Shown: positions 28,483-41,965 of the stretch, piece after piece | Numbering within the stretch: the stretch's first letter is position 1 | Layout of the letters: each line of letters opens with the position of its first letter | Source of the DNA: Loxodes magnus | Taxonomy: Eukaryota > Ciliophora > Karyorelictea > Loxodida > Loxodidae | Length of the DNA stretch: 64,000 nucleotides | Reading direction: 5' to 3' | Assembly (NCBI GenBank): GCA_946699065.1 | Contig: CAMPDV010000107.1 | Location: 717,019 to 781,018, forward strand | The notes under the pieces: generated by a model | The model's database searches: none | Told to the model about the DNA's origin: nothing | What the model saw: the letters and a program-made list of their open reading frames with translations, nothing else | Made by a program: the position numbers and the translations under genes

Positions 28483-31400
28483 GACTGAATCAGAATTTTA
28501 AGTAAATTAAAATAAGTTTGAATGAAATAGAATTTTAAGTAAATTAAAATTAGTTTGACTGAAATAGAATTTTAAGTAAATTAAAATAAGTTTGACTGAA
28601 ATAGAATTTTAAGTAAATTAAAATAAGTTTGAATGAAATAGAATTTTAAGTAAATTAAAATAAGTGTGACTGAAATAGAATTTTAAGTAAATTAAAATCA
28701 GTTTGACTGAAATAGAATTTTAAGTAAATTAAAATAGGTGTGACTGAAATAGTATTTCAAGTAAATTAAATAAGTTTGATAGAAATAGAATTTTAAGTAA
28801 ATTAAAATAGGTGTGACTGAAAAAGTATTTTAATTAAATTAAACTAAATAAGACTGAAATAGAATTTTGAGTAAATTAAAATTATTTTGACTGAAATATA
28901 ATTTTAAGTAAATTAAAATAAGTTTGACAGAAATAGAATTTTAAGTAAATTAAAATAAGTTTGACTGAAATAGAATTTTGAGTAAATTAAAATAAGTTTG
29001 AATGAAATAGAATTTTAAGTAAATTAAAATAAGTTTGACTGAAATTGAATTTTGAGTAAATTAAAATAAGTTTGATAGAAATAGAATTTTAAGTAAATTA
29101 AAATAAGTTTGACTGAAATTGAATTTTAAGTAAATTAAAATAAGTGTGACTGAAATAGAATTTTAAGTAAATTAAAATAAGTTTGACTGAAATAGAATTT
29201 TAAGTAAATTAAAATAAGTGTGACTGAAATAGAATTTTAAGTAAATTAAAATAAGTGTGACTGAAATAGAATTTTAAGTAAATTAAAATAAGTTTGACTG
29301 AAATAGAATTTTAAGTAAATTAAAATAAGTTTGAATGAAATAGAATTTTAAGAAAATTAAAATCAGTTTGACTGAAATAGAATTTTAAGAAAATCAAAAT
29401 AAGTTTGACTGAAATTGAATTTTGAGTATATTAAAATAAGTTTGACTGAAATAGAATTTTAAGTAAATTAAAATCAGTTTGACAGAAATAGAATTTTAAG
29501 TAAATTAAAATAAGTTTGACTGAAATAGAATTTTGAGTAAATTAAAATAAGTTTGAATGAAATAGAATTTTAAGTAAATTAAAATTAGTTTGACTGAAAT
29601 AGAATTTACAGTAAATTAAAATAAGTGTGACAGAAATAGAATTTTAAGTAAATTAAAATAAGTTTGACTGAAATTGAATTTTAAGTAAATTAAATAAGTT
29701 TGATAGAAATAGAATTTTAAGTAAATTAAAATAAGTTTGACTGAAATAGAATTTTAAGTAAATTAAAATAAGTTTGAATGAAATAGAATTTTAAGTAAAT
29801 TAAAATAAGTGTGACTGAAATAGAATTTTAAGTAAATTAAAATCAGTTTGACTGAAATAGAATTTTAAGTAAATTAAAATAGGTGTGACTGAAATAGTAT
29901 TTCAAGTAAATTAAATAAGTTTGATAGAAATAGAATTTTAAGTAAATTAAAATAAGTGTGACTGAAAAAGTATTTTAATTAAATTAAACTAAATAAGACT
30001 GAAATAGAATTTTGAGTAAATTAAAATTATTTTGACTGAAATAGAATTTTAAGTAAATTAAAATTAGTTTGACTGAAATAGAATTTTAAGTAAATTAAAA
30101 TAAGTGTGACTGAAATAGAATTTTGAGTAAATTAAAATCAGTTTGACTGAAATAGAATTTTAAGTAAATTAAAATAAGTGTGACTGAAATAGAATTTTAA
30201 GTAAATTAAAATAAGTTTGACAGAAATAGAATTTTAAGTAAATTAAAATAAGTGTGACTGAAATAGAATTTTAAGTAAATTAAAATAAGTTTGACAGAAA
30301 TAGAATTTTAAGTAAATTAAAATAAGTGTGACTGAAATAGAATTTTAAGTAAATTAAAATAAGTGTGACTGAATCAGAATTTTAAGTAAATTAAAATCAG
30401 TTTGACTGAATCAGAATTTTAAGTAAATTAAAATAAGTATGACTGAATCAGAATTTTAAGTAAATTAAAATCAGTTTGACTGAATCAGAATTTTAAGTAA
30501 ATTAAAATAAGTATGACTGAAATAGTATTTCAAGTAAATCAAAATAAATATGACTGAAATAGAATTTTAAGTAAATTAAAATAGGTGTGACTGAAATAGA
30601 ATTTTAAGTAAATCAAAATAAATATGACTGAAATAGAATTTTAAGTAAATTAAAATAGGTGTGACTGAAATAGAATTTTAAGTAAATTAAAATAAGTGTG
30701 ACTGAAATAGAATTTTAAGTAAATTAAAATAAGTTTGACTGAAATAGAATTTTAAGTAAATTAAAATAATATGACTGAAATAGAATTTTAAGTAAATTAA
30801 AATAATATGACTGAAATAGAATTTTAAGAAAATCAAAATAAGTTTGACTGAAATTGAATTTTGAGTATATTAAAATAAGTTTGACTGAAATAGAATTTTA
30901 AGTAAATTAAAATCAGTTTGACAGAAATAGAATTTTAAGTAAATTAAAATAAGTGTGACTGAATCAGAATTTTAAGTAAATTAAAATAAGTTTGAATGAA
31001 ATAGAATTTTAAGTAAATTAAAATTAGTTTGACTGAAATAGAATTTTAAGTAAATTAAAATAAGTGTGACAGAAATAGAATTTTAAGTAAATTAAAATAA
31101 GTTTGACTGAAATAGAATTTTAAGTAAATTAAAATAGGTGTGACTGAATCAGAATTTTAAGTAAATTAAAATAAGTTTGAATTAAATAGAATTTTAAGTA
31201 AATTAAAATAAGTGTGACTGAAATAGAATTTTGAGTAAATTAAAATAAGTTTGACTGAAATAGAATTTTAAGTAAATTAAAATAAGTTTGACTGAAATAG
31301 AATTTTAAGTAAATCAAAATAAATATGACTGAAATAGAATTTTAAGTAAATTAAAATAGGTGTGACTGAAATAGAATTTTAAGTAAATCAAAATAAATAT

Positions 31401-34400
31401 GACTGAAATAGAATTTTAAGTAAATTAAAATAGGTGTGACTGAAATAGAATTTTAAGTAAATTAAAATAAGTGTGACTGAAATAGAATTTTAAGTAAATT
31501 AAAATAAGTTTGACTGAAATAGAATTTTAAGTAAATTAAAATAAGTTTGACTGAATCAGAATTTTAAGTAAATTAAATAAGTTTGATAGAAATAGAATTT
31601 TAAGTAAATTAAAATAAGTGTGACTGAAAAAGTATTTTAATTAAATTAAACTAAATAAGACTGAAATAGAATTTCAAGTAAATTAAATAAGTTTGATAGA
31701 AATAGAATTTTAAGTAAATTAAAATAAGTGTGACTGAAAAAGTATTTTAATTAAATTAAACTAAATAAGACTGAAATAGAATTTTAAGTAAATTAAAATA
31801 AGTGTGACTGAAATAGAATTTTAAGTAAATTAAAATAGGTGTGACTGAAATAGAATTTTAAGTAAATCAAAATAAATATGACTGAAATAGAATTTTAAGT
31901 AAATTAAAATAAGTTTGACTGAAATAGAATTTTGAGTAAATTAAAATAAGTGTGACTGAATCAGAATTTTAAGTAAATTAAAATAAGTTTGAATGAAATA
32001 GAATTTTAAGTAAATTAAAATTAGTTTGACTGAAATAGAATTTTAAGTAAATTAAAATAAGTTTGACTGAAATAGAATTTTAAGTAAATTAAAATAAGTT
32101 TGAATGAAATAGAATTTTAAGTAAATTAAAATAAGTGTGACTGAAATAGAATTTTAAGTAAATTAAAATCAGTTTGACTGAAATAGAATTTTAAGTAAAT
32201 TAAAATAGGTGTGACTGAAATAGTATTTCAAGTAAATTAAATAAGTTTGATAGAAATAGAATTTTAAGTAAATTAAAATAGGTGTGACTGAAAAAGTATT
32301 TTAATTAAATTAAACTAAATAAGACTGAAATAGAATTTTGAGTAAATTAAAATTATTTTGACTGAAATAGAATTTTGAGTAAATTAAAATTATTTTGACT
32401 GAAATAGAATTTTAAGTAAATTAAAATTAGTTTGACTGAAATAGAATTTTAAGTAAATTAAAATAAGTGTGACTGAAATAGAATTTTGAGTAAATTAAAA
32501 TAAGTTTGACTGAAATAGAATTTTAAGTAAATTAAAATAAGTTTGACTGAAATAGAATTTTAAGTAAATCAAAATAAATATGACTGAAATAGAATTTTAA
32601 GTAAATTAAAATAGGTGTGACTGAAATAGAATTTTAAGTAAATCAAAATAAATATGACTGAAATAGAATTTTAAGTAAATTAAAATAAGTGTGACTGAAA
32701 TAGAATTTTAAGTAAATTAAAATAAGTGTGACTGAAATAGAATTTTAAGTAAATTAAAATAAGTTTGACTGAAATAGAATTTTAAGTAAATTAAAATAAG
32801 TTTGAATGAAATAGAATTTTAAGAAAATTAAAATCAGTTTGACTGAAATAGAATTTTAAGAAAATCAAAATAAGTTTGACTGAAATTGAATTTTGAGTAT
32901 ATTAAAATAAGTTTGACTGAAATAGAATTTTAAGTAAATTAAAATCAGTTTGACAGAAATAGAATTTTAAGTAAATTAAAATAAGTGTGACTGAATCAGA
33001 ATTTTAAGTAAATTAAAATAAGTTTGAATGAAATAGAATTTTAAGTAAATTAAAATTAGTTTGACTGAAATAGAATTTTAAGTAAATTAAAATAAGTGTG
33101 ACAGAAATAGAATTTTAAGTAAATTAAAATAAGTTTGACTGAAATAGAATTTTGAGTAAATTAAAATAAGTGTGACTGAATCAGAATTTTAAGTAAATTA
33201 AAATAAGTTTGAATGAAATAGAATTTTAAGTAAATTAAAATAAGTGTGACTGAAATAGAATTTTGAGTAAATTAAAATAAGTTTGACTGAAATAGAATTT
33301 TAAGTAAATTAAAATAAGTTTGACTGAAATAGAATTTTAAGTAAATCAAAATAAATATGACTGAAATAGAATTTTAAGTAAATTAAAATAGGTGTGACTG
33401 AAATAGAATTTTAAGTAAATCAAAATAAATATGACTGAAATAGAATTTTAAGTAAATTAAAATAGGTGTGACTGAAATAGAATTTTAAGTAAATTAAAAT
33501 AAGTGTGACTGAAATAGAATTTTAAGTAAATTAAAATAAGTTTGACTGAAATAGAATTTTAAGTAAATTAAAATAAGTTTGAATGAAATAGAATTTTAAG
33601 AAAATTAAAATCAGTTTGACTGAAATAGAATTTTAAGAAAATCAAAATAAGTTTGACTGAAATTGAATTTTGAGTATATTAAAATAAGTTTGACTGAAAT
33701 AGAATTTTAAGTAAATTAAAATCAGTTTGACAGAAATAGAATTTTAAGTAAATTAAAATAAGTTTGACTGAAATAGAATTTTGAGTAAATTAAAATAAGT
33801 TTGAATGAAATAGAATTTTAAGTAAATTAAAATTATTTTGACTGAAATAGAATTTTAAGTAAATTAAAATTAGTTTGACTGAAATAGAATTTTAAGTAAA
33901 TTAAAATAAGTTTGACTGAAATTGAATTTTAAGTAAATTAAATAAGTTTGATAGAAATAGAATTTTAAGTAAATTAAAATAAGTTTGACTGAAATAGAAT
34001 TTTAAGTAAATTAAAATAAGTTTGAATGAAATAGAATTTTAAGTAAATTAAAATAAGTGTGACTGAAATAGAATTTTAAGTAAATTAAAATCAGTTTGAC
34101 TGAAATAGAATTTTAAGTAAATTAAAATAGGTGTGACTGAAATAGTATTTCAAGTAAATTAAATAAGTTTGATAGAAATAGAATTTTAAGTAAATTAAAA
34201 TAAGTGTGACTGAAAAAGTATTTTAATTAAATTAAACTAAATAAGACTGAAATAGAATTTTGAGTAAATTAAAATTATTTTGACTGAAATAGAATTTTAA
34301 GTAAATTAAAATTAGTTTGACTGAAATAGAATTTTAAGTAAATTAAAATAAGTGTGACTGAAATAGAATTTTGAGTAAATTAAAATCAGTTTGACTGAAA

Positions 34401-37400
34401 TAGAATTTTAAGTAAATTAAAATAAGTGTGACTGAAATAGAATTTTAAGTAAATTAAAATAAGTTTGACAGAAATAGAATTTTAAGTAAATTAAAATAAG
34501 TGTGACTGAAATAGAATTTTAAGTAAATTAAAATAAGTTTGACAGAAATAGAATTTTAAGTAAATTAAAATAAGTGTGACTGAAATAGAATTTTAAGTAA
34601 ATTAAAATAAGTGTGACTGAATCAGAATTTTAAGTAAATTAAAATCAGTTTGACTGAATCAGAATTTTAAGTAAATTAAAATAAGTATGACTGAATCAGA
34701 ATTTTAAGTAAATTAAAATCAGTTTGACTGAATCAGAATTTTAAGTAAATTAAAATAAGTATGACTGAAATAGTATTTCAAGTAAATTAAATAAGTTTGA
34801 TAGAAATAGAATTTTAAGTAAATTAAAATAAGTGTGACTGAAAAAGTATTTTAATTAAATTAAACTAAATAAGACTGAAATAGAATTTTAAGTAAATTAA
34901 AATAAGTGTGACTGAAATAGAATTTTAAGTAAATTAAAATAGGTGTGACTGAAATAGAATTTTAAGTAAATTAAAATAAGTTTGAATGAAATAGAATTTT
35001 AAGTAAATTAAAATAGGTGTGACTGAAATAGAATCTTATGTAAATTAAAATAAGTGTGACTGAAATAGAATTTTAAGTAAATTAAAATAAGTTTGACTGA
35101 AATAGAATTTTAAGTAAATTAAAATAAGTGTGACTGAAATAGAATTTTAAGTAAATTAAAATAAGTTTGACTGAAATAGAATTTTAAGTAAATTAAAATA
35201 AGTTTGAATGAAATAGAATTTTAAGAAAATTAAAATCAGTTTGACTGAAATAGAATTTTAAGAAAATCAAAATAAGTTTGACTGAAATTGAATTTTGAGT
35301 ATATTAAAATAAGTTTGACTGAAATAGAATTTTAAGTAAATTAAAATAGGTGTGACTGAAATAGAATTTTAAGTAAATTAAAATAAGTTTGACTGAATCA
35401 GAATTTTAAGTAAATTAAAATAAGTATGACTGAATCAGAATTTTAAGTAAATTAAAATCAGTTTGACTGAATCAGAATTTTAAGTAAATTAAAATAAGTA
35501 TGACTGAAATAGTATTTCAAGTAAATTAAATAAGTTTGATAGAAATAGAATTTTAAGTAAATTAAAATAAGTGTGACTGAAAAAGTATTTTAATTAAATT
35601 AAACTAAATAAGACTGAAATAGAATTTTAAGTAAATTAAAATAAGTGTGACTGAAATAGAATTTTAAGTAAATTAAAATAGGTGTGACTGAAATAGAATT
35701 TTAAGTAAATTAAAATAAGTTTGAATGAAATAGAATTTTAAGTAAATTAAAATAGGTGTGACTGAAATAGAATCTTATGTAAATTAAAATAAGTGTGACT
35801 GAAATAGAATTTTAAGTAAATTAAAATAAGTTTGACTGAAATAGAATTTTAAGTAAATTAAAATAAGTTTGAATGAAATAGAATTTTAAGAAAATTAAAA
35901 TAAGTGTGACTGAAATAGAATTTTAAGTAAATTAAAATAAGTTTGACTGAAATAGAATTTTAAGTATATTAAAATAAGTTTGACTGAAATAGAATTTTAA
36001 GTAAATTAAAATCAGTTTGACAGAAATAGAATTTTAAGTAAATTAAAATAAGTGTGACTGAAATAGAATTTCAAGTAAATTAAAATAAGTGTGACTGAAA
36101 TTGAATTTTAAGTAAATTAAAATAAGTTTGATAGAACTAGAATTTTAAGTAAATTAAAATCAGTTTGACTGAAATATAATTTTAAGAAAATCAAAATAAG
36201 TTTGACTGAAATTGAATTTTGAGTAAATTAAAATAAGTTTGACAGAAATAGAATTTTAAGTAAATTAAAATAAGTGTGACGGAAAAAGTATTTTAATTAA
36301 ATTAAACTAAATAAGACTGAAATAGAATTTTAAGTAAATTAAAATAAGTGTGACTGAAATAGAATTTTAAGTAAATTAAAATAGGTGTGACTGAAATAGA
36401 ATTTTAAGTAAATCAAAATAAATATGACTGAAATAGAATTTTAAGTAAATTAAAATAGGTGTGACTGAAATAGAATCTTATGTAAATTAAAATAAGTGTG
36501 ACTGAAATTGAATTTTAAGTAAATTAAAATAAGTTTGATAGAACTAGAATTTTAAGTAAATTAAAATCAGTTTGACTGAATCAGAATTTTAAGTAAATTA
36601 AAATAAATATGACTGAAATAGAATTTTAAGTAAATTAAAATAAGTTTGACATAAATAGAATTTTAAGTAAATTAAAATAAGTGTGACTGAAAAAGTATTT
36701 TAATTAAATTAAACTAAATAAGACTGAAATAGAATTTTAAGTAAATTAAAATAAGTGTGACTGAAATTGAATTTTGAGTAAATTAAAATAAGTTTGACAG
36801 AAATAGAATTTTAAGTAAATTAAAATAAGTGTGACGGAAAAAGTATTTTAATTAAATTAAACTAAATAAGACTGAAATAGAATTTTAAGTAAATTAAAAT
36901 AAGTGTGACTGAAATAGAATTTTAAGTATATTAAAATAAGTTTGACTGAAATAGAATTTTAAGTAAATTAAAATCAGTTTGACAGAAATAGAATTTTAAG
37001 TAAATTAAAATAAGTGTGACTGAAATAGAATTTCAAGTAAATTAAAATAAGTGTGACTGAAATTGAATTTTAAGTAAATTAAAATAAGTTTGATAGAACT
37101 AGAATTTTAAGTAAATTAAAATCAGTTTGACTGAAATATAATTTTAAGAAAATCAAAATAAGTTTGACTGAAATTGAATTTTGAGTAAATTAAAATAAGT
37201 TTGACAGAAATAGAATTTTAAGTAAATTAAAATAAGTGTGACTGAAAAAGTATTTTAATTAAATTAAACTAAATAAGACTGAAATAGAATTTTAAGTAAA
37301 TTAAAATAAGTGTGACTGAAATAGAATTTTAAGTAAATTAAAATAGGTGTGACTGAAATAGAATTTTAAGTAAATCAAAATAAATATGACTGAAATAGAA

Positions 37401-38820
37401 TTTTAAGTAAATTAAAATAAGTGTGACTGAAATAGAATTTCAAGTAAATTAAAATAAGTGTGACTGAAATTGAATTTTAAGTAAATTAAAATAAGTTTGA
37501 TAGAACTAGAATTTTAAGTAAATTAAAATCAGTTTGACTGAATCAGAATTTTAAGTAAATTAAAATAAATATGACTGAAATAGAATTTTAAGTAAATTAA
37601 ATAAGTTTGACAGAAATAGAATTTTAAGTAAATTAAAATAAGTGTGACTGAAAAAGTATTTTAATTAAATTAAACTAAATAAGACTGAAATAGAATTTTA
37701 AGTAAATTAAAATAAGTGTGACTGAAATAGAATTTTAAGTAAATTAAAATAGGTGTGACTGAAATAGAATTTTAAGTAAATCAAAATAAATATGACTGAA
37801 ATAGAATTTTAAGTAAATTAAAATAGGTGTGACTGAAATAGAATCTTATGTAAATTAAAATAAGTGTGACTGAAATAGAATTTTAAGTAAATTAAAATAA
37901 GTTTGACTGAAATAGAATTTTAAGTAAATTAAAATAAGTTTGAATGAAATAGAATTTTAAGAAAATTAAAATAAGTGTGACTGAAATAGAAATTTAAGTA
38001 AATTAAAATCAGTTTGACTGAAATAGAATTTTAAGTATATTAAAATAAGTTTGACTGAAATAGAATTTTAAGTAAATTAAAATCAGTTTGACTGAAATAG
38101 AATTTTAAGTAAATTAAAATAAGTGTGACTGAAATAGAATTTCAAGTAAATTAAAATAAGTGTGACTGAAATAGAATTTTAAGTAAATTAAAATAGGTGT
38201 GACTGAAATAGTATTTCAAGTAAATTAAAATAAGTGTGACTGAAATATAATTTTAAGTAAATTAAAATAAGTTTGACTGAAATAGAATTTTAAGAAAATT
38301 AAAATAAGTGTGACTGAAATAGAATTTTAAGTAAATTAAAATAAGTTTGACTGAATCAGAATTTTAAGTAAATTAAAATAAGTTTGACTGAAATAGAATT
38401 TTGAGTAAATTAAAATAAGTTTGAATGAAATAGAATTTTAAGTAAATTAAAATAAGTTTGACTGAAATTGAATTTTGAGTAAATTAAAATAAGTGTGACA
38501 GAAATAGAATTTTAAGTAAATTAAAATAAGTGTGACTGAAATTGAATTTTAAGTAAATTAAATAAGTGTGACTGAAATAGAATTTTAAGTAAATTAAAAT
38601 AGGTGTGACTGAAATAGTATTTCAAGTAAATTAAAATAAGTGTGACTGAAATATAATTTTAAGTAAATTAAAATAAGTTTGACTGAAATAGAATTTTAAG
38701 AAAATTAAAATAAGTGTGACTGAAATAGAATTTTAAGTAAATTAAAATAAGTTTGACTGAATCAGAATTTTAAGTAAATTAAAATAAGTTTGACTGAATC
38801 AGAATTTTAAGTAAATTAAA
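28483..38820. repeat. Right satellite domain marked by the GACTGAATCAG unit variant
   Basis: Units with GACTGAATCAG first appear at 28,483 and recur to about 38,810; none is seen to the left. Units with TTTGAATGAAATAG are also largely confined to this side. Long-range duplications here have displacements of about 3,471 (28,483 to 31,954), 4,248 (30,367 to 34,615) and 555 bp (36,276 to 36,831, exactly 15 units of 37). The right domain therefore appears to have been homogenised separately from the left domain. Confidence 0.8.
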
Positions 38821-39300
38821 ATAAGTTTGACTGAATCAGAATTTTAAGTAAATTAAAATAAGTATGACTGAAATAGAATTTTAAGTAAATTAAAATAAGT
38901 TTGACTGAAATAGAATTTTAAGAAAATCAAAATAAGTTTGACTGAACTAGAATCTTACGTAAATTAAAATAAGTTTGACTGAAATTGAATTTTAAGTAAA
39001 TTAAAATAAGTATGACTGAAATATAATTTTAAGTAAATTAAAATAAGTTTGACTGAAATAGAATTTTAAGTAAATTAAAATAAGTTTTACTGAAATAGAA
39101 TTTTAAGTAAATTAAAATAAGTGTGACTGAAATAGAATTTTAAGTAAATTAAAATAAGTTTGACTGAAATTGAATTTTAAGTAAATTAAAATAAGTATGA
39201 CTGAAATATAATTTTAAGTAAATTAAAATCAGTTTGACTGAAATTGATTTTTAAGTAAATTAAAATAAGTTTGACTAAAATAGAATTTTTATTAAATTAA

Positions 39301-40146
39301 AGTTTTAATTAACAGATCTATTTTTGATAATTCACTTAATTATTCTAAGTCCTTATTTCTCTTGCTAACAATAACCAAAACGATTTTCTAAGCATACTTG
39401 AGTTTTCAATCAATTTTTTTTCGAAAAAATGAAATATAAGCATTTTGATTATTGATAAGAAGAAAATCACGTTGATTTTTAAAATTATTAGACAAGTCTT
39501 ATACTTAAGCTTATGCTTTTAATATCATAATCTATAACCATAGATATTTTTAAGTATAATAAATAAAATTAAGTCTTATAATCATATATTTAGCTAAACG
39601 ATAGAAAATCAAAAAATTTTGGTTTAAATAGAACACAAAATGAGTTTAAACTAGAAATGTATAATTTTCAAATAAAAGAACTTCAATTTAGCGCTTTCCT
39701 GCTAATATATTTCTATTTTAATCTTTATGATTAGTTAGATCTTCTATTTATAAAAATTCAGAAATCTACAAAATTTTATTAACTATCTCATCATAGCTTT
39801 TTGACTTTCCCTACTTAAGATTTTATAATATATTGCTTTAATTTTCAAGTATCTTAATTAAAATAAACATATGTTTGAAGAGTAGTCATAAAATGCTTAA
39901 TAATTTAAAAATAAATATAAGCGTCTATTATAACTACTGTTTAGATGTGATAATAAAGAAATTGTAATTAGATGTATTGAAATGTATTTATTATTTAGCT
40001 AATAGTTTTAAATTAATTCTTAGTACTTTTCTATTTATTCTTTTGTCACTTTCATTATAAATAAATGCAACCAGTTAATAACATCATCGCCATTCTGCAT
40101 TTTTTTATTTTTATTGCCTCTTCTTGTCCTTAATGGAGATGTGTCA
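39301..40146. other. AT-rich non-repetitive flank of the satellite
   Basis: The array decays within its last unit (TAGAATTTTTATTAAATTAA) and is followed by unique AT-rich sequence. I see no gene, RNA or repeat in this stretch. Confidence 0.6.
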
Positions 40147-40621
40147 ATGAATAATGAAAAAGAGATTCCTATTGCTCTTACTTTCTTAAAATTAGTCCAT
40201 AATGTATTTTGTCCTTTTTGTAGTAACTAGTTTAAATCTAGATGCTACCTTATGGATTATTTAGATTATAAGGATTAACAGTAATGCTAGGAAACTTCGT
40301 TATTTAATGAATTCTGATAATACAAATCCAGATACTGTAATAAAACTTTAAGATAAGATTTAATTCTTGATTTTTAGTGTAGTAAGTATTGTGAAATACT
40401 AGGACTAGAAACAAAATGTGATTATAAAAAATTTAACGAAAGCTTGTCTATTCCAAACTCTAGCAAAATAAAGGCAGAATGTGATTTATTAAGTTGAGAG
40501 GTATTTTTATTCTCCGTAAATGATTAAACTACAATCTTCTATTAAAAGTATCAAACATCTTTTCTACATGTATAAGGGTAGTAAATAGGTGCTTTGAATA
40601 AGCTTTAAAATTAGTTCTTCC

Positions 40622-41965
40622 TAAATATAGTAATTATAAAACCAGTTGTTGCTCAATATCTTATCCAATATAAAATGCTTTTAAACATAATTTAAAAGGT
40701 TTTAATCTTCTAACTCACTAGGGTTAAAATACTGCGATTATCCTTAGCTAGCTTGAATATTTTTCTTATCAGACTCTTGAACTCTTGGATTTTCCTGCTC
40801 TATTTGTTTTTAAATATCGTTCAAGGAGCATATCTAAGGTCTTAACTTTAACCATTACTCCTCTATTAAATGAACTATTTCGTCTTCAACAATGCACACA
40901 ATATTTTAATCTTATTGTGAAGATTCAATAGTTTGCCTTATTACTTCTGTAATATACAAAGCTTTATTCTTAAATATTTATGGATATATTAGCCTTGCAT
41001 CGAAATTTTAGTTCTTCTTTTTAAACTCATAATTACAAATTTCCAAGAGATTTTGAACCTCTTGGAAAGTTAATTAGGAAACTAAATTTTCTCTATATAT
41101 TAACTCAGGCAGATCTGCTGGTATAACCACTCTAGGAAACTATGAAGTTCCTGTATCTGGATTGTTGTAAGCTCATACAATGCTGGAAAGTAAAGCATCT
41201 GGTTTGAGTATTTTATTGTTATCTTATTCAAGCATCAGCTGCTCGAAATCATCTACTGAATTAATGTCCTTATTTTCATCCTTTAGCTTTTTTCTTGCTT
41301 ATCTTTTAGACTCAATCCTCGATTGCCAATCTGTAGGCTCAGAGTATAAAATATCTCCTGAAATTTCGAATTAAACAGGGTTAATAGTGTTTGATAAACT
41401 ATTGATGAGAATTTATAGTTTTCCTTAATCAAGTATAATATCCATCAAGTAATCAGGTCTAGTTTTGACTAGAAACTTATACTATTTTTAGCCTTTTATA
41501 AATCTCTTCCAGGCTGCTACAAAGTTGTTCTTAGTCTTGATGTAATAAGGCATGTCTGGGGAATCTTAGACTAGTATATACTGGGGATTAAGCTTTTGTA
41601 GAAGTATAGGAAGCTAATATGCATGCTAAACACTTCATCTCTTAACTGGAATCAAAATTGCTGATTTATCTAATCATTAAAGTGTCTTCATTTTTCCTAA
41701 TTCTTGTTTATTTATTAAGATTTCAATTTAACATCTAGCTAATTTAAAGCTCTTGCTATCAAATCTTTCGATTGTTCTTTTTACACTTAATTGCTTTTTA
41801 GATTTGAATACTTAGCTCTCTCATAATATGCATTATAGTAAATAAACAAGAAAGAGTTATATCTTGATAGCTTTCCAAATAATTAAATAAAACCTTAAAT
41901 AGAGTTAAGTTTCTCTATCAGAGAACTTGATATTATAACTTTGTGACTCCTAAGAAAGAAGACAT
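40622..41965 (-). pseudogene. Truncated copy A of the TraB-like gene
   Basis: Within the inserted segment the minus strand carries the 5' part of the gene that is also present at 61,020-62,503. It starts at ATG 41,965, has six codons, then a 22-nt intron (41,926-41,947), then one long open frame. Recognisable stretches include AILIPVKRWSVQHAYQL, LLQKLNPQYILVQDSPDMPY and NIVCIVEDEIVHLIEEQW. Unlike copy B, copy A keeps the frame across the A/T run near 41,290. Its C-terminus is lost because the segment ends inside the coding region and then runs antisense into the host gene. It also retains 65 bp upstream of the ATG. It is probably non-functional, though nearly full length. Confidence 0.65.

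Larger units (their letters stand above)
1..39300. repeat. Satellite array, ~37-bp unit, ~1,070 copies
   Basis: The same unit repeats without interruption from the left edge to about 39,300, always in one orientation. Successive GACTGAAATAG cores are 37 bp apart (for example 23 and 60). A common 36-bp variant lacks one A of the run before AAGT. Each full unit also holds ATTTTAA-GTAAA-TTAAAAT, a 7-bp inverted repeat with a 5-nt loop. Variation is concentrated in the few bases before the core (TAGTTTG, CAGTTTG, AAGTGTG, AGGTGTG, AAGTTTGATAG). A distinctive variant unit reads GACTGAAAAAG then TATTTTAATTAAATTAAACT. No gene, mobile element or spacer-like sequence interrupts it. The left boundary lies outside the window. 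The function is unknown; a heterochromatic or centromere-like satellite is an inference only. Confidence 0.98.

Noticed and set aside
1-39300. CRISPR-like array of short direct repeats
   Set aside because: Units are directly adjacent and homologous over their whole length; there are no unique spacers, and the genome is eukaryotic.
1-39300. Satellite as a giant repetitive protein gene
   Set aside because: The 37-bp period shifts frame every unit and 36-bp units shift it differently. No consistent peptide period or start is kept, so openness is only a by-product of the genetic code.
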